Shown: positions 51,789-60,119 of the stretch, piece after piece | Numbering within the stretch: the first letter of the stretch is position 1 | Layout: each line of letters starts with the position of its first letter | Origin: Isoptericola cucumis | GTDB lineage: Bacteria; Actinomycetota; Actinomycetes; Actinomycetales; Cellulomonadaceae | Assembly (NCBI RefSeq): GCF_014635665.1 | Contig: NZ_BMDG01000010.1 | Location: 124,001-188,000, forward strand | Direction: 5' to 3' | Length of the DNA stretch: 64,000 nucleotides | The notes under the pieces: model-generated | Told to the model about the DNA's origin: nothing | Databases searched by the model: none | What the model saw: the letters and a program-made list of their open reading frames with translations, nothing else | Program-made: the position numbers and the translations under genes

Positions 51789-52769
51789 ATGACCACCACG
51801 AGGACGCCCGCACCCACCCCCGGGAGCCCGCCCGGCTCCCCCGGGACGTCGACCCCTGCCGCGCCCGCGGCGGCGCCCCGGCCGAAGGCGCCGCCCGTCG
51901 TCCGGGTCCGCGACCTGCGCAAGCGGTACGGCGAGAAGCAGGCCGTCGCGGGGATCGACCTCGACATCGACCCCGGCGAGATCGTGGCCGTGCTCGGGCC
52001 GAACGGCGCCGGCAAGACCACCACGGTCGAGATCCTCGAGGGCTTCCGCGCCCGCGACGCCGGCGAGGTCCGCGTGCTCGGCGAGGACCCCGCCACCGCG
52101 GGGCGTGGCTGGCGCGCACGGCTCGGCGTCGTCGCGCAGGACTCCCGCGACCAGGCGGAGCTCACCGTCGCGGAGTCCGTGCGGTACACCGCCCGCTACT
52201 ACCCCGACCCCGCCGAACCGGACGAGGTCGTGGCGGCCGTGGGCCTGTCCGCGAAGGCCGGCGCGCGTGCGCGGTCGCTCTCGGGCGGGCAGCGCCGCCG
52301 GCTCGACGTGGCCCTCGGGATCGTGGGACGGCCGGAGCTGCTCTTCCTCGACGAGCCCACCACGGGCTTCGACCCCCAGGCCCGCCGCACCTTCTGGGAC
52401 CTCGTCAACCGGCTCCGCGACGGCGGCACCACGATCCTGCTCACCACCCACGACCTCGCCGAGGCGGCGTACCTCGCCGACCGGGTCGCCGTCGTGCGCG
52501 ACGGCGAGGTGGTGGCCACCGGCTCGCCCGAGACGCTCGGCGGCGCACAGGCACGCGTCCCGCAGGTCTCGTGGACCGCGGACGGCGTCCAACGGTCCGA
52601 GCGCACCCCCGCCCCGACCGCCCTCGTCGCCCGCCTGGCCGCCACCGCCGCCGGGACCGACGGCGAGATCACCGACCTGCGCGTGTCCCGGCCGACCCTC
52701 GAGGACGTGTACCTCGGGCTGGTCGGTCACGACCCGAGCGCGGCACACCGGACCGAGGAGACCTCATGA
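51789..52769 (+). CDS. ABC transporter ATP-binding protein
   Basis: A 326-aa exporter ATPase of the drug/DrrA-like type. Walker A GPNGAGKTTTVEIL (~residues 75-90), Q-loop VVAQDSRDQ, signature LSGGQRRRLDVAL, Walker B LLFLDEPTTGFD and H-loop TTHDLAEA are all intact. A Pro/Thr-rich N-terminal stretch of about 40 residues and a C-terminal extra domain surround the core. ATG 51789 is used; the upstream in-frame region is noncoding. It overlaps the permease by ATGA, so both are cotranscribed with the two-component genes. Confidence 0.93.
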   Translation: MTTTRTPAPTPGSPPGSPGTSTPAAPAAAPRPKAPPVVRVRDLRKRYGEKQAVAGIDLDIDPGEIVAVLGPNGAGKTTTVEILEGFRARDAGEVRVLGEDPATAGRGWRARLGVVAQDSRDQAELTVAESVRYTARYYPDPAEPDEVVAAVGLSAKAGARARSLSGGQRRRLDVALGIVGRPELLFLDEPTTGFDPQARRTFWDLVNRLRDGGTTILLTTHDLAEAAYLADRVAVVRDGEVVATGSPETLGGAQARVPQVSWTADGVQRSERTPAPTALVARLAATAAGTDGEITDLRVSRPTLEDVYLGLVGHDPSAAHRTEETS

Positions 52770-53635
52770 CCGCCACCACCCCGACGACGATCCCGCGCAC
52801 GTCCGGCGGGGCGCACCCCGACGCGCCGCTGCCCGGGGTCGCCCGCCTCGCCCTGGTGCGCGCCGGGGCGGAGGTGCGCCAGTTCTGGCGCGAGCGCGAC
52901 GCCGTGGTCTTCGTCTTCGCCTACCCGATCATCATGCTGGCGATCTTCTCGACCGTGTTCGGCGGCGAGAACCAGGGCAGCGCCGCCGCCGAGGTGGACT
53001 TCGCGCGGTACTTCCTGCCCGGCATGATCGCGACCGGCATCATGCTCACCAGCTTCCAGTCGCTGGCGATCTCCATCGCCGTCGAGCGCGACGACGGCAC
53101 GCTGCGGCGGCTGCGCGCGACGCCGCTGCCCGCCACGTCCTACTTCGGCGGCAAGATCCTGCTCACCCTGGCGACCTCGCTCGCGCAGACCGCCGCGCTG
53201 CTCGCGGTGGCCGCCGGCCTCTACGACGTGCCGCTGCCCACGGACCCCGGGCGCTGGGCGACGTTCGCCTGGGTGTTCGTCCTCGGCACGGCCACCGGCA
53301 CCATCTGCGGCGTCGCGTTCTCGTCGCTGCCCCGCTCCGGCCGGTCCGCGAGCGCCGTGGTGACCCCCGTCGTCCTGGTGCTGCAGTTCATCTCCGGGGT
53401 GTTCTTCGCGTTCTACGCGCTGCCGTCCTGGATGCAGACGGTGGCGTCCGTGTTCCCGCTGAAGTGGATCGCCCAGGGCATGCGGTCGGTGTTCCTCCCC
53501 GAGGACATGGTCGCGCTGGAGCCCAGCGGGTCGTGGCAGCTCCCCGCGACGGCTGCTGTACTGGTCGCATGGTTGCTGGTCGGCCTCGTGGTCGGGGTCC
53601 GCACGTTCCGCTGGCGCCGTCGTGACGACGGCTGA
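52766..53635 (+). CDS. ABC-2 type transporter permease
   Basis: A 289-aa integral membrane protein with six hydrophobic helices of the ABC-2 fold (VVFVFAYPIIMLAIFSTVF, FLPGMIATGIMLTSFQSLAI, LVLQFISGVFFAFYALPSWM and LVAWLLVGLVVGV). The amphipathic RDDGTLRRLRATPL coupling segment follows the second helix. Partner of the ATPase before it; likely exports a small hydrophobic compound or lipid-like drug. ATG overlaps the ATPase stop. Confidence 0.93.
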   Translation: MTATTPTTIPRTSGGAHPDAPLPGVARLALVRAGAEVRQFWRERDAVVFVFAYPIIMLAIFSTVFGGENQGSAAAEVDFARYFLPGMIATGIMLTSFQSLAISIAVERDDGTLRRLRATPLPATSYFGGKILLTLATSLAQTAALLAVAAGLYDVPLPTDPGRWATFAWVFVLGTATGTICGVAFSSLPRSGRSASAVVTPVVLVLQFISGVFFAFYALPSWMQTVASVFPLKWIAQGMRSVFLPEDMVALEPSGSWQLPATAAVLVAWLLVGLVVGVRTFRWRRRDDG

Positions 53636-54869
53636 CGGCGCGCGCCCGGACGCCGAGGACGTCGCGCGGTACGACGCCGCCGACGTCGACCACTGGCAGA
53701 AGCAGGTCGTCTGGTGGGACCGGACGTTCGTCGCGATCGTCGTGCTGACGGCGATCGCCCTCCCGCTGGCGGGCCAGTCGGGTCGTGAGCTGTGGACGGC
53801 GTACGCCGCGATGGCCGTGATCCTCGTCGCGTACGCCGTCTGGGGTGCGTCGGCGGCACGCTCGCGCGACCAGCGCAGGGCGGGGGCCTACGTCGTGGTG
53901 CTGATCGCCGGCACGACGGTCACGGTCGCCCAGAACGGCATCGCGACGCTGCTGCTGTTCGGCGCGTTCACGCAGCTGTGGATGCTGCTGGAGCCGGTGC
54001 GCCGCGCCGTCGTGGCGTCCGTCGTGCTCGCGGCGGCGTCGTCGTTCGGCATCGCCTTCCAGGAGGGCTTCGACGTGCCGACCCTCCTCGAGGCGGCCCC
54101 CCAGATGGCGATCGCGCTGGCGTTCGCCATCATGCTCGGCCTCTGGGTCGCGACGACGATGCAGCGCTCCGACGAGCGTGCCCGGCTGCTGCACGAGCTG
54201 CGGCACGCGCAGGCGGAGGTCGCCGCGTCGCACCACGCCGCGGGGGTCACGGCGGAGCGCGAGCGCATCGCCCGGGAGATCCACGACACCCTCGCGCAGG
54301 GTTTCACCAGCGTCGTCACGCAGGCGCAGGCCGCCGTGAGCGACCTGGACCGGGGCCAGCAGGACCGCGCCCTGGAGCGGCTGCACCTCGTCGAGCAGAC
54401 GGCGCGGGACAACCTCGCGGAGGCGCGCGCCCTCGTCGCGGCGTTCGCCCCCGTGCCGTTGCAGGGGTCCACGCTCGCCGAGGCGCTGCGTCGCCTGGCC
54501 GACCGGTTCACCGCCGAGACGGGCGTCGCGGTCCGCCTCGACGTCTCCGGCACCGGTCCGGCTGACGCGCCCCGGGACGCCGCGGCCGACGTCGTCGTGC
54601 TGCGCGCCGCGCAGGAGGCCCTGGCCAACGTGCGGCGGCACGCGGGGGCCGACGCCGTGACGATCAGGCTCGACGCCGGCACCGACGCCGCCCTCCGCCT
54701 CGAGGTGACCGACGACGGGCGCGGCCTGCCCGCGGAGCACGCGGAGGGCCTCGGGCTGGCGGGGATGCGCGAGCGCGTCGCGGCGGCCGGCGGGCGGCTC
54801 GACGTCGGCCCCGCGGGCGACCACGGCACCCGCGTCGCGGTGAGCCTGCCGCTCGAGGAGACGTCGTGA
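53622..54869 (+). CDS. NarL-type sensor histidine kinase
   Basis: A 415-aa membrane sensor kinase. Residues ~30-180 hold five or six transmembrane helices with little outside, then a HisKA_3 helix with phospho-acceptor His221 in IAREIHDTLAQGFTS, and an ATPase domain with the N-box-like QEALANVRRHAGA and the G-box DDGRGLP. Start GTG 53622 lies inside the permease end (14-nt overlap). The intramembrane sensing shape and the neighbouring exporter suggest a drug or envelope-stress sensor of the LiaS/LnrJ kind; this is inference. Confidence 0.9.
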   Translation: MTTADGARPDAEDVARYDAADVDHWQKQVVWWDRTFVAIVVLTAIALPLAGQSGRELWTAYAAMAVILVAYAVWGASAARSRDQRRAGAYVVVLIAGTTVTVAQNGIATLLLFGAFTQLWMLLEPVRRAVVASVVLAAASSFGIAFQEGFDVPTLLEAAPQMAIALAFAIMLGLWVATTMQRSDERARLLHELRHAQAEVAASHHAAGVTAERERIAREIHDTLAQGFTSVVTQAQAAVSDLDRGQQDRALERLHLVEQTARDNLAEARALVAAFAPVPLQGSTLAEALRRLADRFTAETGVAVRLDVSGTGPADAPRDAAADVVVLRAAQEALANVRRHAGADAVTIRLDAGTDAALRLEVTDDGRGLPAEHAEGLGLAGMRERVAAAGGRLDVGPAGDHGTRVAVSLPLEETS

Positions 54870-55495
54870 CCGCCGTGCGGGTGCTCGTCGCCGACGACCA
54901 CCCGGTGGTGCGGTCCGGGATCATCGGCATGCTCGACGGCGAGCCGGACATCGAGGTCGTGGGCGAGGCACCGGACGGCGAGTCCGCCGTGACGCTGGCC
55001 GGCGAGCTGGCGCCCGACGTCGTGCTCATGGACCTGCGGATGCCGCGGCTCGACGGCGTGGGCGCGACCCGGCGGATCGCTGGCTCCCAGGCGGGCCGCC
55101 GGCCCGTGGTCGTCGTGCTCACCACGTACGACACCGACGCCGACATCCTGCGGGCCGTGGAGGCCGGGGCCACCGGCTACCTGCTCAAGGACACGCCGCG
55201 GGACGTGCTCGTGGCCGGCGTACGCGCGGCGGCCCGGGGGGAGACCGTCCTGGCGCCCGGGGTCGCCACGCGCCTGGTGAGCACGGTGCGGACGGCCGGC
55301 GAGCGCCCCACCCCCCGCGAGGCCGAGGTGCTGGCGCTCGTGGCCCGCGGGCTGTCCAACGCTGCCGTCGGGCGGGAGCTGTTCATCGCCGAGGCGACGG
55401 TCAAGACGCACCTGCTGCGGGCCTTCGCCAAGCTGGGCGTCGACGACCGGACCGCGGCCGTGACCGTGGCGCGCGAGCGCGGCTGGCTCTCCTGA
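54866..55495 (+). CDS. NarL-type response regulator
   Basis: A 209-aa regulator: receiver domain with Asp56 (VVLMDLRMPRLDG), Thr and Lys of the LTTYDTD and LLKDTP motifs, and a LuxR-type helix-turn-helix (LTPREAEVL-like PTPREAEVLALVARGLSNAA with EATVKTHLLRAFAKLG). GTG 54866 overlaps the kinase stop (GTGA). It is the partner of the kinase before it and probably controls the ABC genes. Confidence 0.95.
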   Translation: MTAVRVLVADDHPVVRSGIIGMLDGEPDIEVVGEAPDGESAVTLAGELAPDVVLMDLRMPRLDGVGATRRIAGSQAGRRPVVVVLTTYDTDADILRAVEAGATGYLLKDTPRDVLVAGVRAAARGETVLAPGVATRLVSTVRTAGERPTPREAEVLALVARGLSNAAVGRELFIAEATVKTHLLRAFAKLGVDDRTAAVTVARERGWLS

Positions 55496-55522
55496 CCCCC
55501 GGCGCCGAGCGCCGCGACCAGG

Positions 55523-55528
55523 CAGACT
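55523..55528 (+). promoter_or_regulatory. Leaderless-type -10 of the deaminase gene
   Basis: CAGACT ends 6 nt before the GTG at 55535, the spacing seen at other leaderless genes in this window. Confidence 0.45.
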
Positions 55529-55534
55529 GACGCC

Positions 55535-56566
55535 GTGCGCGACCTGGCAAAGCTCCCCAAGGCCCATCTGCACCTGCACTTCACCGGATCGATGAGGGTG
55601 GCGACCCTGCGCGACCTCGCGGCCCAGTACGAGGTCCGGCTGCCGTCGGCGCTCACGGACGACGACCCGCTGCGCGTGCCCGCCGACGAGCGGGGGTGGT
55701 TCCGGTTCCAGCGCCTGTACGACGCGGCGCGGGCGTGCGTGCGCTCGGAGGCGGACATGCGGCGCCTGGTCGACGAGGCGGCGCAGGACGACGCGGCGGA
55801 GGGCTCGGGCCGGCTCGAGATCCAGGTGGACCCGACGTCGTACGCGCCGTTCGTCGGGGGCATCACGCCCGCGGTCGAGATCGTGCTCGACGCCGCGCGG
55901 ACGGCGAGCGCGGCGCACGGCACCGAGGTGGCGGTGGTCGTGGCTGCCTCCCGCACGCGCCACCCGCTGGACGCCCGCACCCTCGCCCGGCTCGCCGCCC
56001 GCTATGCGGGCGAGGGGCCCGGCGAGGTCGTCGGCTTCGGGCTGAGCAACGACGAGCGGCGCGGCGACACCGACGAGTTCGCCGCCGCGTTCCGGATCGC
56101 CCGGCGCGCGGGGCTGGCGTCCGTCCCGCACGGCGGCGAGCTGCTCGGGCCGGCGCACGTGCGCCAGGTCGTGGACGCGCTGGCCCCGGACCGGCTGGGG
56201 CACGGGGTGCGCGCCGGGGAGGACCCGGCCCTGCTCGGCGCGCTCGTGGACGGCGGCGTCGCCCTGGAGGTGTGCCCGGCGTCGAACGTGGGCCTGGGGG
56301 TGTACCCCGACGTCGCGGACGTCCCGCTGCGGGCGCTGGTCGACGCGGGCGCGCAGGTCGCGCTCGGCGCCGACGACCCGCTCCTCTTCGGCTCCCGGCT
56401 CGGCGCCCAGTACCGGGCCGCCCGCGACGCCCACGGCTTCACCGACGCCGAGCTCGCCGACCTCGCGCGGGCGTCCGTGCGGGCGAGCCGCGCGTCGGAC
56501 GACACACGCGCCCGCCTGCTCGCCGACGTCGACGCGTGGCTCGCGGCGCCCGACCCGGACGCCTGA
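55535..56566 (+). CDS. Adenosine deaminase-family amidohydrolase
   Basis: A 343-aa cytosolic TIM-barrel metal hydrolase. Metal and catalytic motifs of the family are present in divergent form: KAHLHLHFTGSM (HxH), SVPHGGELLGPAHV (where HAGE is usual), DRLGHGV, EVCPASNVGLGVY and LGADDPLLFGS (where TDDP is usual). The fold and order match purine/adenosine deaminases of actinomycetes, but substrate (adenosine, adenine or another aminopurine) cannot be fixed. GTG 55535 is chosen since CAGACT lies 6 nt upstream. Confidence 0.8.
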   Translation: MRDLAKLPKAHLHLHFTGSMRVATLRDLAAQYEVRLPSALTDDDPLRVPADERGWFRFQRLYDAARACVRSEADMRRLVDEAAQDDAAEGSGRLEIQVDPTSYAPFVGGITPAVEIVLDAARTASAAHGTEVAVVVAASRTRHPLDARTLARLAARYAGEGPGEVVGFGLSNDERRGDTDEFAAAFRIARRAGLASVPHGGELLGPAHVRQVVDALAPDRLGHGVRAGEDPALLGALVDGGVALEVCPASNVGLGVYPDVADVPLRALVDAGAQVALGADDPLLFGSRLGAQYRAARDAHGFTDAELADLARASVRASRASDDTRARLLADVDAWLAAPDPDA

Positions 56567-56590
56567 CGCTGCCCGGTGTGAAACCCCTGC

Positions 56591-56608
56591 TCTCATCTCC
56601 GTCTCATC
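56591..56608 (+). promoter_or_regulatory. Direct heptamer repeat upstream of the two-component operon
   Basis: TCTCATC (56591-56597) and TCTCATC (56602-56608) are identical and 11 bp apart. They end 9 nt before CATGAT (56618-56623), a -10 that stands 7 nt before ATG 56631. The layout is that of an OmpR/PhoB-type regulator site in place of a -35. Similar pairs occur at 62131-62170 and 63675-63692. Confidence 0.6.
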
Positions 56609-56630
56609 CGTCCACGCCATGATCAGGGGC

Positions 56631-57053
56631 ATGGGTCAGGGTGAGTCGGGGCAGGGTGAACCGGGGCAGGGTGAGCCGGGACAGGGCGGGCCGGGCCGGC
56701 GCTCGGTGCGCCGGGTGCTGCCGTGGGTGCTGGGGATCGTGCTGCTCGTCGCGGCCGGCGGGATCGTGATGGCCACCACGATGTCCGAGCCGGACGACCG
56801 CGAGGTCGGCACGGTGGTCGTCGTCTCGCCGTCTCCCGACCCTTCACCCTCCGCGTCCTCGCCGACCGGCCCGACGTCCCCCGAGCCGGAGGAGCCGAAG
56901 AAGCCGAAACCGGGCAAGACCGAGAAGCCGAAGACGGAGAAGCCCTCCCCGCCCGACGACGACCGCACCGTCGCGCCGGTCCCCCCGGCGGACGACGATG
57001 ATGATGATGACGACGACGATGACGATGACGACGACGATGACGGGGACGACTGA
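56631..57053 (+). CDS. Single-pass membrane protein with poly-aspartate tail
   Basis: A 140-aa protein: residues 1-25 are Gly/Gln/Glu/Pro repeats (GESGQGEPGQGEPGQGGPG), then a basic RRSVRR and one transmembrane helix (VLPWVLGIVLLVAAGGIVM), then an outside part rich in Pro/Ser/Lys and ending in a run of about 17 aspartates. The tail could bind Ca or other cations near the membrane. ATG 56631 is chosen because CATGAT is 7 nt upstream; ATG 56619 is possible. It precedes the kinase gene by 2 nt and may modulate its sensing. No family is recognised. Confidence 0.75.
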   Translation: MGQGESGQGEPGQGEPGQGGPGRRSVRRVLPWVLGIVLLVAAGGIVMATTMSEPDDREVGTVVVVSPSPDPSPSASSPTGPTSPEPEEPKKPKPGKTEKPKTEKPSPPDDDRTVAPVPPADDDDDDDDDDDDDDDDDGDD

Positions 57054-57055
57054 CG

Positions 57056-58744
57056 GTGCGAGCACAAGGCCCCCACGGCGGGTTGACCGTCCGCACGCGC
57101 ATCCTCGCGACGCTGCTCGCGCTCACGGCGCTCGCGCTGGCGTTCGCCGGCACCACGGCGTACATCCTCACCTACCAGAACGTCGACGAGGGCATCGACG
57201 ACGACCTGATCGAGAGCGCCAGCGAGCTGCGCACGCTCGCCGCCTCCGGCGTCGACCCGGTGACGGGTGACCCGTTCTCGTCCGCCGAGGAGGTCGTCGT
57301 CGCCGCGATCCAGCTCGACGTCCCCGCCCGGCACGAGGGCGTCCTCGGGCTGCGTGCCGGCCAGCGGCCCCTGGTGTCCCAGCAGGCGATCGAGGTGCAC
57401 CTCGAGAACGACCCCGAGCTCGTCGAGGCGGTGACCCCACTGCTCGACTCCGACCAGGTGGTGCTGCGCACCATCAGCACGGCCACGACCGAGTACCGGG
57501 CGCTCGTCGCCCCCGTGTCCGCGCTCCCCGAGGCGGCCGACGCCGCCGGGCTGTCGGACGAGCCGGCCGCGCTCGTGCTCGCGTACGACCGCGTCGCCGA
57601 GCACGCCGTCACCCAGGCGACCTTCCGCAGCTACGCGGTCGTCGCCCTCGCGGCCCTGGCGGTCACCGGCGTCGTCGGCTGGCTGCTGACCGGCCGGCTG
57701 CTGCACCCCATCCGCGTGCTCGCCCGCACCGCCCAGAACATCAGCGACACCGACCTGTCCGCGCGCATCCCCGAGAGCGGCAACGACGACCTGACCCACC
57801 TCACGCGCGCGTTCAACGGGATGCTCGAGCGGCTCGAGGGCTCGTTCGACGCCCAGCGTCGCCTCCTGGACGACGTGGGTCACGAGCTGCGCACACCGCT
57901 GACGATCGTCCGCGGCCACCTCGAGCTCATGGACCCCGCCGACCCGGCCGACACCACCGAGACGCGCCACCTGGCGCTCGACGAGCTCGACCGGATGCAC
58001 CGCCTCGTCGACGACCTCGTCACCCTCGCGACCGTCGGCCAGCCCGACTTCGTGCGGCCCGTGCCGGTCGAGCTGGGGCGGCTGACCGACGACGTGCTGG
58101 ACAAGGCCCGGCCGCTCGGCGACCGCACCTGGCTCGTGGACTCGCGCACCGACGCCCGCACCGTCGCCGACGCGCAGCGGCTGACCCAGGCGTGGCTGCA
58201 GCTCGCCGCGAACGCCGTGAAGTTCTCCGAGCCGGGCAGCGTCGTCGCCATCGGCTCGCGCACCAACTCCGACGGCTCGCGCGTGCACCTGTGGGTGCGC
58301 GACGAAGGCATCGGCATCCCGGCGGACGAGGTGGCGCACGTCTTCGACCGGTTCGCCCGGGGCGACCACGGCGGGCAGCGCCGCGAGGGCTCGGGCCTGG
58401 GCCTCGCGATCGTGTCCGCGATCGCCGAGGGGCACGACGGCGAGGTGACCGTGGACTCCGAGCCGGGGCGCGGCTCGACGTTCAGCATCGTCATCCCCGT
58501 GCGCCCGGTGCCGGACGCCGACGCCGGCGACCCGGCGAGCGGTCCCGCCGGGACGACCTCCCGCCCGGTGCCCCCGGTGCCGCCCGCGCCGCCGCTGCAG
58601 CGGACGGTGGCGAGCCCCCCGACCGCACCCACCCCGTCCCTGCCGCCCGCGCTCCGCCCGGTCCCGCCGCCGTCGGTGCCCCCGGCCAGCGCAGGGCGCA
58701 CCTCGCCGCACTCCCCCGACCCGGAAGGTAGGACCGCCCCGTGA
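57056..58744 (+). CDS. OmpR-type sensor histidine kinase
   Basis: A 562-aa two-helix membrane sensor: TM1 ILATLLALTALALAFAGTTA, an external domain of about 150 residues, TM2 YAVVALAALAVTGVVGWLL, HAMP, HisKA with His276 in LDDVGHELRTPLTIVRG, and the ATPase with WLQLAANAVKFSEP (N), DEGIGIP (G1) and REGSGLGLAIVSAIAEGH (G2). After the ATPase comes a Pro-rich tail of about 60 residues of unknown role. GTG 57056 start; its stop overlaps the regulator start (GTGA). Confidence 0.93.
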   Translation: MRAQGPHGGLTVRTRILATLLALTALALAFAGTTAYILTYQNVDEGIDDDLIESASELRTLAASGVDPVTGDPFSSAEEVVVAAIQLDVPARHEGVLGLRAGQRPLVSQQAIEVHLENDPELVEAVTPLLDSDQVVLRTISTATTEYRALVAPVSALPEAADAAGLSDEPAALVLAYDRVAEHAVTQATFRSYAVVALAALAVTGVVGWLLTGRLLHPIRVLARTAQNISDTDLSARIPESGNDDLTHLTRAFNGMLERLEGSFDAQRRLLDDVGHELRTPLTIVRGHLELMDPADPADTTETRHLALDELDRMHRLVDDLVTLATVGQPDFVRPVPVELGRLTDDVLDKARPLGDRTWLVDSRTDARTVADAQRLTQAWLQLAANAVKFSEPGSVVAIGSRTNSDGSRVHLWVRDEGIGIPADEVAHVFDRFARGDHGGQRREGSGLGLAIVSAIAEGHDGEVTVDSEPGRGSTFSIVIPVRPVPDADAGDPASGPAGTTSRPVPPVPPAPPLQRTVASPPTAPTPSLPPALRPVPPPSVPPASAGRTSPHSPDPEGRTAP

Positions 58745-59397
58745 GCCAGATCCTCGTCGCCGAGGACGAGACGCGCATCGCGTCGTTCGTCGCCAAGGGC
58801 CTGCGCTCGGCCGGCTACGCCAGCACGACCGTCGCGACCGCCCGCGAGGCGTTCGACCTGGCGAGCACCGGCGACTTCGACCTCATGGTGCTCGACCTGG
58901 GGCTGCCCGACCAGGACGGCTTCACCGTGCTGCGCCGGCTGCGGGAGGCGAAGGTGACGCTGCCCGTCATCATCCTCACGGCCCGTACCTCGGTGTCGGA
59001 CACGGTGGCCGGCCTGGAGGGCGGCGCGGACGACTACATGCCGAAGCCGTTCCGGTTCGAGGAGCTGCTGGCCCGCATCCGTCTGCGGCTGCGCGCGGAG
59101 CCGGCCGGCGAGGTCACCGTGCTCAGCCACGGCGACCTCAGCCTCGACCTGCGCACCCGGCGGGCGACGGCGGGCGGCGCGGAGGTCGACCTGTCGGCCC
59201 GCGAGTTCGCGCTCGCCGAGGCGTTCCTGCGCAACCCCGGGCAGGTGCTCAGCCGCGAGCAGCTGCTGTCGCGCGTGTGGGGGTACGACTTCGACCCCGG
59301 CTCCAACGTCGTGGACGTGTACGTGCGCTACCTGCGCAACAAGCTCGGGGCCGAGCGGTTCGTCACCGTCCGCGGGATGGGGTACCGGCTGGCGTGA
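58741..59397 (+). CDS. OmpR/PhoB-type response regulator
   Basis: A 218-aa regulator: receiver domain with Asp52 (LMVLDLGLPDQDG), LTARTS and YMPKPF, then a winged-helix DNA-binding domain (LSAREFALAEAFLRNPGQVL, SNVVDVYVRYLRNKLG, VTVRGMGYRLA). Such regulators bind 7-bp direct repeats on an 11-bp pitch, the arrangement of the TCTCATC boxes. Its last 35 nt overlap the convergent padR-like gene tail to tail. Confidence 0.95.
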   Translation: MSQILVAEDETRIASFVAKGLRSAGYASTTVATAREAFDLASTGDFDLMVLDLGLPDQDGFTVLRRLREAKVTLPVIILTARTSVSDTVAGLEGGADDYMPKPFRFEELLARIRLRLRAEPAGEVTVLSHGDLSLDLRTRRATAGGAEVDLSAREFALAEAFLRNPGQVLSREQLLSRVWGYDFDPGSNVVDVYVRYLRNKLGAERFVTVRGMGYRLA

Positions 59398-59989
59398 CCG
59401 ACCGGCCCGCGGCCGCGCCGCGCGTCTCCCCGCGCGTCTCCCCGCGCATCGTGTACGCACCGTCCTGGAGGCGCTGCACGAGGTCCTGCGTCCACTCGAC
59501 GGCGCTGTCGGCCGTGCGCGCCCACAGCCGCACCGCCTCGACGTGGTGGCCCCAGTCCTCGTCGGCGGTGCGGTCGTACTCGTCGACCACGCGGGCGCGC
59601 CGGCGGCGGTAGGCGTCGACCCGCAGCCGCAGCAGCTCGATCGCGCGCTCGCGCGTCAGCTCGGTGATGAACCCGACTCCCGCGATCGTCTCCGCCAGAC
59701 CCGCCTCGTCGGACCGCAGGGCGTCCTCCAGGAGCTCGACGAACGCGCGCTCACCGTCCTCGGTCAGCCCGTACGACGTGCGGGTGGGACCGGCCGCGGG
59801 CGCCGTCGTGGGGACCACCTCGAGCAGGCCCTCGCCCTCGAGCTTGCGCAGCCCGTGGTAGATCGACCCCTGCCGGATGTTGCCCCACAGGTGCACGCCC
59901 CACGACTCGAGGTCGCGCCGGACCTGGTAGCCGTGCGCGCTCCCCCGTTCGCGGACCGCGCCGAGGATGAGCAGTCGTGTCGCCGTCAT
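59363..59989 (-). CDS. PadR-family transcriptional regulator
   Basis: A 208-aa repressor-type protein: the N-terminal winged helix (RLLILGAVRERGSAHGYQVR, NIRQGSIYHGLRKLEGEGLL, SYGLTEDGERAFVELL) and a helical C-terminal dimer domain of the Vir/PadR-s2 type. The last residues contain a GETRGETRGA duplication. ATG 59989 follows GGGAGGGA. It is divergent from the NAD(P)-binding gene and probably represses both, judging from the operator-like repeats between them. Its 3' end overlaps the regulator gene by 35 nt. Confidence 0.9.
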   Translation of the reverse strand: MTATRLLILGAVRERGSAHGYQVRRDLESWGVHLWGNIRQGSIYHGLRKLEGEGLLEVVPTTAPAAGPTRTSYGLTEDGERAFVELLEDALRSDEAGLAETIAGVGFITELTRERAIELLRLRVDAYRRRRARVVDEYDRTADEDWGHHVEAVRLWARTADSAVEWTQDLVQRLQDGAYTMRGETRGETRGAAAGRSVTPAGTPSRGR

Positions 59990-60006
59990 CGTCCCTCCCG
60001 GCCCCG

Positions 60007-60078
60007 AGTCTAGGTCGCTCGTACAGGTTGACTAGCGACACCGGTGTCCCTAGGTTCTAGACAAGTTGTACTAGTGTC
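60007..60078. promoter_or_regulatory. Divergent promoters with PadR operator-like inverted repeat
   Basis: Plus strand: -35 TTGACT (60028-60033), 17 nt, -10 TAGGTT (60051-60056). Minus strand: -10 TAGACT (60007-60012) for padR. GTCGCTCGTACAGGTTG (60014-60030) and CAAGTTGTACTAGTGTC (60062-60078) are imperfect inverted copies (12 of 17 match) around a perfect 12-bp palindrome GACACCGGTGTC (60037-60048). Each arm covers one promoter, fitting autorepression and repression of the divergent unit. Confidence 0.6.
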
Positions 60079-60119
60079 GCGGCCCGCGGCACCGGCCGAC
60101 CACCCCGCAAGGAGCACGG

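Noticed and set aside
53388-56632. Long minus-strand frames opposite the ABC and two-component genes
   Set aside because: They are composition shadows: rich in Arg, Gly and Pro with no domain, while the plus strand has complete motifs and stop-start overlaps.
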